64,000 bases of DNA, taken from positions 124,001 through 188,000 of the forward strand of contig RWJK01001849.1 of NCBI GenBank assembly GCA_004335835.1, given 5' to 3'. This document shows, in pieces, positions 25,282 through 35,573 of the stretch (positions are counted from its first letter, which is position 1; each line of letters opens with the position of its first letter). This DNA comes from Scenedesmus sp. ARA3. Lineage: Eukaryota; Chlorophyta; Chlorophyceae; Sphaeropleales; Scenedesmaceae. Below the pieces are notes generated by a model. The model did no database searches, was not told the DNA's origin, and was given only the letters and a program-made list of their open reading frames with translations. Position numbers and translations under genes: made by a program.

Positions 25282-25765
25282 CTTGTCTGGTTGCGAACTT
25301 GAAGGGCTTCGAAGGCGTCGAGGAGTGGTAGGCAGTACGAGCTTAAAGAAGACTTTGTTGCTGGTTGCAGTGATCGAGAAGCTATATATAGGCAGAAGGA
25401 CGCTTCCAGTTCCTTGATCCCGAGGAATGTGCTTGTGCTAGTCGGGATGACATGTATCCTCGTTGGGAAGCACTTGTTACCCTAACATGTGTGTCCAAGG
25501 AACAGTACAGCCAGGACAACTGAGTGTGCACATCCCAATGGAGCCGGAGTAGTTTGTTTATATTGGTAATATGCCTGTTCGAATCACGGTGCTCGATGAT
25601 CACGCCGAATGTTGATGTGACTTCAATGAAAGCCCACCAGCGACAACTAATGCGGCGTGGACATCTGCAAAAACGTTGATTTTATTATTGCTGATGGTTT
25701 GGATTTCTACACACTGCTTCACTTGAACAAAGGAGCTCAGCACGCCCAGCAGCAGTTTTCAAATC
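25282..25765. promoter_or_regulatory. Divergent promoter region LEA copy B / RAD9
   Basis: This 484-bp region should serve both genes. Apart from the TATA-like element at 25383 I see no named element. Confidence 0.4.
25383..25390 (-). promoter_or_regulatory. TATA-like element
   Basis: TATATATA in the 484-bp divergent region between LEA-like copy B and RAD9. It is about 100 bases from the LEA start and 375 from the RAD9 start, so it is assigned tentatively to the LEA gene. Confidence 0.4.
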
Positions 25766-28700
25766 ATGTCGCTGTCTTTTGTCCTGGTGGGGCATCAGAT
25801 CAGGCGGTTCCGCACTGCTTTGAAAGCTCTTGCAGCAATAGGTACGTTTCAAAGGCGATGTGCTAGACTTGCAGTCCATCCAGATGGCTAGGGCTGGAAT
25901 GACAGCAGCACTACATATTCTGCAGGGTCTGAGCTGCTTGTGGAAGGCGTGCCAGAGCGGGTAAGCACACATAGCAGCTTTATGGTGCTGCACTACTGAC
26001 GTTTACGCGTTACCATCAGTCCATGTGGCCAGCAGGAGCAGTGACGCAGACGTTCGCCTGATGCAGCTGCACCCAAGAGCGCAACAGTGGCAGCGCAAGC
26101 AATCAGCATACTCACATGGTCTTCAAGCAAACACAACAGCAACATACCACTGCACGACACATGCGATCCCATTCAACATGTTATCATTATGCTGTTCACG
26201 TGTGATCTGCCTTTTGGCTCCTGCACGTTGCCTGCAGTTGGTGCTGCGCTCCATTAACAGCGCACGCTCAGCCTTCCTGGCTGTCACACTGTCAGCGCAG
26301 TTCTTTGAAAGCTACAACCTCTTTGCCAGCACTGGCCTCGTGCAGGCGGGAGTGCTGCTTAAAGTAGGTGGCTGCATGCCAGCAGCGGCAACACGCTTAA
26401 TTGTCAAAAGGCAGCAGAGCAACACAATTGTGTGCGCGCCAGCCCAAATTGCACCTGCCACCAGCTGCAGATCGTTTGGCTCCAGTCAGCAACATGGGAG
26501 CAGCTGCAGATATCACTGTGTCAATGCAATGGTACAGCTGCTGAGTGCGGGCGCAGCTGTGCACCTTTCATTACTGCTGGTGCTTCCTGCAAGCTCACAC
26601 ACTGCCGCACTTGCTGTCCTGCAGCACCTGCTGGCAGCGTTCCGCTCCAGCAGGGTCAGCAGCATGGCCTTTGAGCTCAACCCAGAACAAGCCACACTCA
26701 CAGTTACACTCAAGTGCGACAATGGTGCGCTGCAGGAACATCATGCAGCGCACGTACAGCAATACAGCAGGCTGTGTCCAACTACGCTGGACGAGTGCTC
26801 GCGCACTTAGATGCGTTGCGCATCAGCACAGGATACGTGGACACAAATCATTCTGCAGCAGACGTTCAGCACTGCTGCTTCATTGCTTTTGCTGTGTAAT
26901 GTTTCCTGCAAGCTTACACATGCGTGTGTGGTGTTTCCTGCAGGCCTGCTGAAGCGCTACGGCCTGGACATCTCCAGCAGCGACATCCTGCAGGCCACGC
27001 TGGATGGTGATGACCTGCCTGTGTGCGTGGTGGCAGAGTCTGCGGAGCTGAACAGGTAATCAAGCGGCTGCTGGTACCACTGTTTGAACTGTGTGTATTA
27101 CGGTAATGTCTGCGTAGCTGTTGGCAATTACTTAAACGCACGGAAACTTGTTACTTTTGTTGATGTTTACGTTATTTTTGCTGTTTCCTGCAGGCTGCTG
27201 GGCACCTTCCAAAGCACGCTGGATGAGATCACCATCATCGCGCAGCCTGAGCAGGAGCCGCAGCACAGCACGGCAGCAGCGGCAGCAGCAGCACGGCGGT
27301 CCGTGCAAATAAAGAGCTTCTACGACCCAGCCAAAGGTATGTGTTAAGTGTTCGGGTGGGTGGGTCGTGTGCAACCAGCTGTGACAGGTGAAGCGCACAG
27401 CGAAAACACAGCTTCTCAAAGCCCACCCGTATGCGCCAACGACATCAGTGCTGATGTTTGTGAGTATGCAGCTGAAGTGTAGTGCAATCACCTCACGCCG
27501 CAGTTGACCATAAAAGCAGGGCATGCTCAACCAGCCGCAGCAGCGTCCTTAACGACCACAGCCCCGCTGCATCAGCCCCGTGTACAACCTGCATCATGTT
27601 GCTGCAGGTGCCAGCAGCCGCTCACTGCAGACCTCTCTGGAGCTCAACAGCCAAACCGTGTTCAAAGCTTACAGCCATGCGGGCGTGTCAGCCAGCGACG
27701 TGACCATAAACCTCAAAGACCTGAAGGCCCTGCTGGGGCTGTGCCTGGAGCTGGGTGCTGACGTGTCGCTGCGGTTTGACAAGGCGGGGCTGCCGCTGCT
27801 GGCGGTGCCACACCTGCGGGGCGCACAGGTGGGTGTGTGGGGGCATCAATGCTGCATTTGTTACTTGTTTAAACGCTGAATCAAGTGGCACGCGTGGTTC
27901 TGCTGCCATTTTGGACCACGGGGCGCGCAGGTGGGTGGTGTGTCGGTGTGCGCCATGTTTTTGACAGAGAGATTGTTTGTTGCAAAGTAAGTGTTGGAGC
28001 GAGCGGTTGGCGAACAATGTATCCGTCAAGGGTAGTGACGAACAAAGTTTTTGTGCTGAAGACGGGTCATGTGTGTGGATCTGTTTTACTGCCAAAGTGG
28101 AGCAAACCCAGCTCAGCTGCTAGGTATGTTTATGACGCAGCCCACGCATGGTTGATTCTGCGTCCGCCTTGCACTGCGTTGTAAGTAACTTGATGGTCCG
28201 CTGCCGCTGATGCATCTGCTGCCGCTGCCGCTGACATGGCCTGTGCCTTCAGGAGGTGGACTACACAGCAGAGCTGATCCTTGCCACCCTGCAGGAATCA
28301 CAGATCCCTGACGACGAGTGGACGACAACAGACAATGCAGGGGCAGCAGCAGCAGCAGCAGCTGGTGCAGGGGATGAGGTCGAGCTAGGAGACGCATTCC
28401 ACGCAAATGGTGCAGCAGCAGCAGAACGCACAGAGACCATTGCTCCTGCAAGCACGTTTGCCGGCAGAGGAGTTGCTGGCGCTGCTGCTGCTGGCGGCGA
28501 CGTCACACCACAGGGCGGCTTGAGCAGGCCGCCAGGAATCATCCGCTTCAATGCCAGGCAGCAGGAGCAGCAACAGCAGCAGGAGCCAGCAGTAGCAGCG
28601 TCTGGCGGGCGCAGCGCAGCAGCTGGCAGCGGCGGCGGTGCAGGGTTCAGTGGCAGGTCGGGTGGTGGGGCTGCTGCTGGTGCTGGCTCAGGTGGCGGGC

Positions 28701-29377
28701 GGTACAGCCGTGGTTCAGGGCTCAGCAGGCTTCAGAGGTTAGAAGCAGAGGAAGATGAAGATGAGCCTGGGGGGGTGGCGCCCTACAGTAGACTGACCAG
28801 CACCATGGCAGCACGCAGTGGCGGGGCCTCAGGTGCTGCTGCTGCAGCAACAGGGATGTCTGGAGGGGCAGGCAGTGGGGGCGGCTTTGGCGGCCTGAGG
28901 AGCCCCACTGTTGGTGGCTACCAGCAGCACCCACAGCAGCAGCAGCAGCAGCAGCCGGCGGATTCTGGCTATGCATCCCGCAGTTTAGGGGAGTTTGGCG
29001 CGGGGCAGCAGGCAGCAGGTGTTGCGGCAAGGTACCAGGGTGCAGCAGCAGCTGCTGGTGCTGTGCGGCCGGGTGGCGGCACTGACAGCCAAGCAGACGA
29101 CCCTGAGGCTCTACCTGGCATGCGGCAGGCACATCAGCAGCAGCAGCAGCAGGGCCAAGGCCAGCAGCAGCAAGGCTTTGGCAGTGAACAGCAGTGGGCG
29201 CCATCAGACCCACAGCAGCAGCAGCAACCACAGCAGCAGCAACCACAGCAGCAGCAGCAGCAGCAGGAACAGGTAGAAGGTGGCGGCTATGAGGACTTTG
29301 ATGATGAGGAGGAGCTGCTGGCGTCTGATGACCAGGACATGCAGCAGGCTGACGGCGCCAACTTTGGGTTTCTGTAG
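25766..29377 (+). CDS. RAD9: RAD9, subunit of the 9-1-1 DNA-damage checkpoint clamp
   Basis: Eight exons in phase (25766-25841, 25926-25960, 26238-26363, 26625-26724, 26944-27055, 27194-27336, 27608-27828, 28253-29377) give 645 residues. Residues 1 to about 290 follow the PCNA-like RAD9 fold. Recognisable blocks are LVLRSINSARSAFLAVTLSA, the DLPVCVVAESAELNRLLGTF segment, FQSTLDEITIIAQPE, VTINLKDLKALLGLCLELGA and YTAELILATLQES. RAD9, RAD1 and HUS1 form the clamp that is loaded at damaged DNA and activates ATR signalling. From about residue 295 the tail is Gly/Ala/Ser/Gln-rich and presumably disordered, as RAD9 tails are. It ends in an acidic block (YEDFDDEEELLASDDQD) close to the C-terminus. 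The intron after exon 4 spans 26725-26943; open frames inside it do not continue the RAD9 alignment. The tail is much longer and more polyQ than in animals. Confidence 0.9.
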
Positions 29378-29690
29378 CACGCAGGTGTCCTTTCTTGGCC
29401 ATGTTTGTGTGCTGATGATCAGCAGCACACTTTGCGCGGCTGCGACTTGTGCTGTCACAACGCATGCAGCAACCTTGCGAGCTTACGATGCTCTCGCCTT
29501 CAGCGAAGTTACGTAGCTGGTTTCATGTCAACTACAAGGAATTCACTTATCGAGCCATTCTGTACGATCCACTGCCATGCCAAGAATCTACCCAGTCCAA
29601 AGTTGCTTTGGGTTTGAGCAAGTTGCTCAAGCAAGCAAGCTGCAACGCACAGCTGCACGTGCAGCACCAAGGCCAGCGCAACGCACACCT

Positions 29691-29695
29691 TGTAA
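29691..29695 (+). terminator. TGTAA motif, RAD9 3' end
   Basis: TGTAA 314 bases after the RAD9 stop and only about 100 bases before the stop of the convergent UBL-LRR gene. The two 3' UTRs therefore probably abut or overlap. Confidence 0.5.
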
Positions 29696-29793
29696 ATCGC
29701 TGTTACCCTTGCCAGCCGTAAGCATGGCATGCTATGCAGTGCAGAACTGCGCGCCGTCGTACGCTACCCCCTGCATCGGCAACAAAACACTCC

Positions 29794-32412
29794 CTAGCTG
29801 CCGCCCGCGCGCCCCGTCCCATCCTTGCCCAGCCCTGTCGGCCCCGCTGCCCAGCGCTGCCACTGCTCCACATCTGCGCCCTCACTAAACGACTTGTCTA
29901 TGTCTGCCATCACTCGGCCCTCGAGCTGCTTCGTGGCGCGGCCCTGGCGCCGAGCCTCATAGGCCTCATAGCCCTGCATGCTGCGCAGGTGGTCCACTGT
30001 GATGGGGTTGCTGTGCGCGCTGAGGGTGGCCAGGGAGGAGCAGCCCACAAACAGCTGCGGCGGCAGTGAAGCCAACCTGCACGGCAGCGGAGCAGAAAAC
30101 CATCAGCAGACTGGGTGGGCTTGATAATGCCAAGATACAAGAGCACACCGGCAGCGCAGGAGACAGAATGATGGGCACGACTACTGTTGCACCAGCCGAG
30201 CGCAATATGTTGCAAGAATTGATGTCTAGCGTGGCAATTTAGCCTGTCGCTGGATGGTCTCTTGGTAGCAGGGCATGCTGTGTGCAAGCCGGTGCTACTG
30301 GCCAAGTTCCAGATGTCATTGTGATGCTGAGCGCACTACGCAGCTCCTTACGCACCTGTTGCTGTCTGCTGCTAGCACCTGCAGCTTGGCCAGGCGTGAC
30401 ATTGTGTCCGGCAGTGCAGGCAGCGCGTTGCGCGACACATTGAGGGCCACCAGGCTGCTGCAGCAACCTGCAATCACACATGCAATCACGACATCATCAG
30501 CACAAGAATGTATGATACACGACTGGTCCATTGACCCACACATGCACACAGCAGCTAAAAAGCACAAACATGCCGGGCGCATGCATGCACGTATGCAGTG
30601 TGCAGGGCATCCATGCAGGCTTGGCACGCCAACATGAACAACCAGAACACATTGCGGCGACAGCAGTTCCACCCTTGCTAGCCACCCAGTGGGGTGGCCC
30701 ACCCACCTAAGCTCTCTGGCAGCTGTGACAGTTGGTTGTCCTGCAATTTGAGAGTCTGCAGCTGTGACAGCCCCTGCAGTGCCTCTGGCTCCAGCTGCTG
30801 CAGGCTGTTGCCTTCAAGCCCCAGCTGCACCAGGCCAGACACTTGCCCCAAGCACGCAGGCAGCACAGTCAGCTGGTTGTGGCCCAGCAGCAGGCTGGTC
30901 AGTCCTGCAAGCAGCAGGCAGCAGCAGCAGGATTGTCGGCAGCAGGTGCGTTGGCACAACTCGCAACTACAGAATCACACAGCATTGAGGGTGGCAATCT
31001 GCTGATGTCCTGCGTATGCCATGGTCTAGCTGAAGGATGTTGCCTGCAGCAACTCACTACACGCGGGTTCAATGTAATGTGGCTTACTGTAGATTGGCAC
31101 GTTGCTGCAGGTGCAATCGTCACGAGCAAAGCCAGCGCAAACTGTCATGCTAAACCAGTCAACAAACGGCATACCTGGCAGGCCGCTGCACAGCTGCTGC
31201 CAGGGCATGCTGCTGTCCTGCAAGCAGTTGTGTGCCAGCTTCAGGCTGGCCAGGCTGCTGAGCTGGCACAGACTGCCTGGCAGGCCAGCCAGCCGGTTGT
31301 GGCTCAAGTCTGCTGCACGCGCACCAGCTACGCCTGCGGAAATGCAGCACAGGACATCACACAACTTTAAATCATGGGACCAGACACAGCTTCCATAGAA
31401 AGCTTGCGAACAACAGCTGTGCTTTGCGATGGCAGGCCCGGCACACTGCTGTTTGATTGTCATGCTGTGCTGGCAGCGCCGTGCTTCCAACATTATCTGC
31501 AGTGAATCAGCTTATAATTGCTTTGCTCGCTGTATGGTTCAAAACAACAGCAGCACGCACGCACCTTCTAGCCATTGTGGCTGAATCTCTGCCAGCTGCA
31601 TGTCACGCAGTGCCACCACTCCTGTCTTTGACCATGCAGCCCGCCGCTCCTGCATGTTCAAGCCGGAGCCGCTTGCTGCTGCTGCTGCTGCTCCAGCAGT
31701 CCCAGCAGCGCGTGCAGCTGCCATGTTTGCCATCTTCTCAGCCAGCAGGCTGCTGCTGCTGCCGCTGCAGCTGCCACCTGGCTTTGCTTTGCTAGCAGCA
31801 GCTGCCGCCAGGCGCTGCTGAGCAACAACATTCCGGGTGGTGCTGGCTTGCCCCTGCATGCGTTGATTCAAATGAAATGGCCAACTGTGGAACGCACTCT
31901 AGCCTTGGCAGGCATGCAAGTCGCAAATGTCATGCTGCATATCCGTCACATCGTTTTGTATAGCCCGTGCTCAAACTCGCTCTTGCTTAGCAATGATACT
32001 CAGCTTTGTGGTCCCAGCAGCTCAGGCGAGGCAAGGAAACAACAGTACTGCTGACTTACCAACATCAGCCAAGCACATGCTGCTGCCCACTGCAATGCTT
32101 GAAAGATCTAGCCAGGGTGTCGCCTGTGCTGCCGCAAAGTGCTTCAAGCGTTGCAGCTGCCACTGCCGCACACACCTTCACAGGCAGGCCTTCAGTTTGC
32201 AGCAGCATGACCTTGGAGCCGGTTATGAGCTTGCAAGCTTCCAGTGTGGAAGCATCAGCCAGCACTTTGCCCTTGAAGATCAACTTCTGGTTCCTCACAA
32301 ACAGGCCTGTCAGCTGCTCCAGCTGCTGCTTCAACTGTTGCACAGTGCATGTTGCAGCTGCAGTGACGGACAGCGTCTCTGTGCCATGCTTGACTTGCAG
32401 CTGCAAGTCCAT
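29794..32412 (-). CDS. Ubiquitin-like domain plus leucine-rich repeat protein
   Basis: Six exons, 32412-32176, 31853-31565, 31333-31175, 30904-30707, 30467-30356 and 30076-29794, close to 425 residues. Residues 1-75 are a ubiquitin-like fold (TCTVQQLKQQLEQLTGL, then NQKLIFKGKVL) without a terminal diglycine, so it is a fixed domain and not a conjugated modifier. An Ala/Gln-rich linker leads into five or more LRRs, for example LSHNRLAGLPGSLCQLSSL, LGHNQLTVLPACLGQVSGL, LQDNQLSQLPESLG and LNVSRNALPALPDTMSRL. The C-terminus is helical and charged. The order UBL then LRR matches the plant family typified by Arabidopsis At2g30105, whose function is poorly defined. A scaffold linking proteasome or ubiquitin receptors to an LRR-bound partner is plausible. 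It is divergent from the SPX fusion gene and convergent with RAD9. Confidence 0.85.
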
Positions 32413-34179
32413 TCTGCCTCCCTACAAGAGGTCACAGACTGCGCTGAATATGCCAACTCCCACCACAACTCGAATGTGTCTACCTGTTCAAACTGCTGCC
32501 GTCGGCAAGTACAGCTGTGTTCGGGGTGATGCCAAAGGTTTTGCCAGGCAGACTAGTCCACACATTGATGCCAGTGCATCCACCGTAGTATAGGATCGCG
32601 CCATGCATGCAAGCGACTAATCGTCATTGGTCGCAGTGGTGACAAACAGACGCCTGAACCCGAGCCCGTACTTGCCAGTAAACTACACCAGCACCATATC
32701 AAGGCTGATCAACGCAAAAATATAGTAAATCAACCATATTTACATGCGCCGCTGATACAGGCGCATCCAAAAGCCAGCCATAACTTCGACACTTCCCCAT
32801 CCTGCCTGGTGTCTCGCCCCTCTTTTCTTTTGCAGCACTGACCATAGAGTCACCGTAGTCCCAGAGTAGATCAATAAAATATAACCCTACCAGGGCGTAT
32901 AATCGTCTGTGCCACGCTGAGGTAGCAATCTGATTGCAAGTTTGCACAGTGCCCACATCATGGAAAGTGCTGTCTGCATAGCTAAGCAAGGCACACGTGT
33001 TATAGCGAGAGGCTTGAAACATGGGTGTTATGATGCACACCAGACAGGTGTATGTGTATGTACACCACATGCACAATCTACAGCGGGGCTCCTGCAGTGC
33101 AGGATCCAGCTGGACCTGCAGGTCCTGCGGGACTCAAAGTCCTGCAAGCTCATTCAGCCGGCAGCCTTCAAAGGTACCGTCAGCGCGTGAAATGAATACT
33201 GAGATGAAGCCAGTAGCTCTTCGAAGGTCAAAATTGCAATGCGTGCAGCAGGCTGTTGGACTGCTCATGACTAATGCTAGCCAGGGAGTGCACACTGTCG
33301 GGGCAAGGACGTCGGGGCTTCAGCACGGTCTGACCCGCTCTGCTATGTTAAAAACATGTTATTGCATTCTGCAAATTTTAAATATAGCCGTTCACGCCAC
33401 ATGTCGTCTGCTTGATTGGAGCACGCATATTAAAAAATAACGTAGCATATCCCAACTCAACTCGCTCCTGCCGACCCTTCAACACTGCTGACTGCGCACT
33501 GTGGTCTCAGTTTAGACTGTCTATCTCCTTCGTGGCTGTCTCATCTTTTTGCTGCAAGCGGTAGCCAAAGGACGCCACAGTCACACAGCTCTTGCCTCAG
33601 CCACCGTCAGTGTTGCCCGGTATCTTCTCAAATTTGTCTGTAGCGCTGGGATTGGAGCTACAGGTGAGGGTGGCTTAGGGGAAGCTGCGCAGCTGCCCAC
33701 GAGCCCTAGTCGGAGCCAAGCAGCAGCATCTTTCTCCGCCGTCAGCTCCGAGCTTATAGGCGCATCGTTGTGATTGCGTAGTCACGGATAATAAGCAGTT
33801 GAAATATGCATAGGATGCCAGGCACGTGCGCAGCGCTGTGAGAGGGTAAGGCTTTCGCAGCAGGGAATCATGCTTAACAGCCAGATTTATTGGCATTTTA
33901 GTGTTTGTTGTATCGATGATCAGGGCAGCTGCGCATCGGAAGAGCTCTGTGCAGGCTCCAACAGCAACGGCAGGAGCATCTCGGGACAGCATCTGCTTCG
34001 GTGTTGCACACAGCACTGGTTGAATTGCCTGCCTGTAGGTGCTGGTTGAGTGTGTCCACCCTCTAAGCATCAGAGCAGCACAGCAGACGCCGCTGGGTGG
34101 CGTCTTCAGCAGCAGCAGGCATCAGCTGCTGGTGAGGCACAGCACCACCCTGCGCCGCCTGCTGTGAACAGCAGCAAGC
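32413..34179. promoter_or_regulatory. Divergent intergenic region UBL-LRR / SPX fusion
   Basis: About 1.77 kb that must include both promoters. It has AT-rich patches near 32715-32740 and 33350-33440 and one GNATATNC match (33445-33452). No exon chain or family match was found in either strand. Confidence 0.4.
33445..33452 (+). promoter_or_regulatory. P1BS-like site GCATATCC upstream of SPX gene
   Basis: Matches GNATATNC, the site bound by MYB-CC phosphate-starvation regulators (PHR1; algal PSR1). It lies 728 bases upstream of the SPX-fusion start codon. Confidence 0.35.
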
Positions 34180-35538
34180 ATGAAGTTTGGCAAGCGCCTG
34201 GCAGCAGAGGCTGCACGCTGCTGGCCTGAGGCCTGTTTGGACTACAAGGCCATCAAGCGGGCACTGAAGCATGACCTGGCAACTGGAGGTGTGCAATTGA
34301 GCGCCAGCATCTGACTCAGCATCAACAGCAGCATCAGCATCGGCATCAGCATCAGCAGCCGGCGATGCACGGTGGAGCTGCCAGCAGCTGAAGCATCCCA
34401 TCTGATGTTTTGTTTAAGCTGGCTGAGTTGCTACTTTAGCCCAGCAATGTCTTGCCTGTTGCAGCATATGCCATGCAGCTGCGTCAGCAGAGTTTCACGG
34501 TGCTGCTGCTGTGCTCTGCTGCTGCCTTGCAGATGCCACTGCCACAACATTCTTGCAGCAGCTGCACAGCGAGCTGAACAAGGTCTCGCGCTTCTACGTG
34601 GAGAAGGCAGAGGCTCTGGAGGTGAGGCGGCTGGCTGCCAGCAGCAGGGCATATTCCGCATGCCAGCCTGCTTCAACTGCGTTTCAATGTTCAATCATGG
34701 TAGTGCACAGCTCTGGACCGCACAACGCCCCGGGGCAGTTGTCAGCAAACGGTTGACGGCATTATCAAGCAACTGCAAGTTATGGTGCTAATGCTGACAT
34801 CTTGCTGCGCTGCCGCTTGCCGCATGGCCTGCTGCAGGCCACGCTGTCTCAGCACACCAGCAGCGCAGCTGTGCTCAGCAGCGAGCAGCTGTCAGCGCTG
34901 CGCGATGAGATCCGCCAGCTCATCAAGTTTGTTGCGCTCAACTACCTGGCAGTGGTCAAGGCTATTAAGAAGCGCAACAGGCACTGCAAAGTTACATTCG
35001 GCGCAGCAGCAACTGGCCCTGCCCTGCACCCCCTGGACCTGCTCAAGCAGGAGGTGTTCTTCACCTCACCCCGGCTGGCAGCGCTGTCAACACATGCAGA
35101 GCTCATGGCAGCAGCAGCAGCAGCGGCAGCAGCAGCAACTGGCCCAGCAGCAGCAGTGCCCGGCGCTGGGCAGGCAGTGCCGCCCCGTAACATCTCCCCT
35201 GGGCGTGCAGTGGCGGCTGCCGCTGCTGCAGCAGCAGCCGGCAGCACAGGCGGAGCAGTTGAGGTGGATGACTACCAGTGCCCCATCTGTCTGGATGTGC
35301 TGCGCAGCCCAGTGGTGCTCAACTGTGCACACAGGTTCTGCTGGGGTTGCCTGGTTGCGCACTGTGCATCCATCACAGGGCCCAGCCACCACTCACACGA
35401 GCATGCAGCAGCAGCGGAGGCAGCAGCAACAGCAGCAGCAGGTGCCCAGCAGCCTGGACATGTGCATGGCAGCAGCTGCTCACACCAGCAGCAGCAGCAG
35501 CCATCCTCCAGCGACGCAGCTGCCAGCAAGGATGGCGC

Positions 35539-35573
<35 letters not shown>

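Noticed and set aside
25578..25586. GTTCGAATC resembling a tRNA T-loop
   Set aside because: Flanking bases do not form a T-stem and no acceptor or anticodon arm fits around it.
26725..26943. Possible extra RAD9 exon with open reading frames after exon 4
   Set aside because: Skipping the segment joins CDNG directly to LLKRYGLDISS in phase and matches RAD9; including it does not continue the family alignment.
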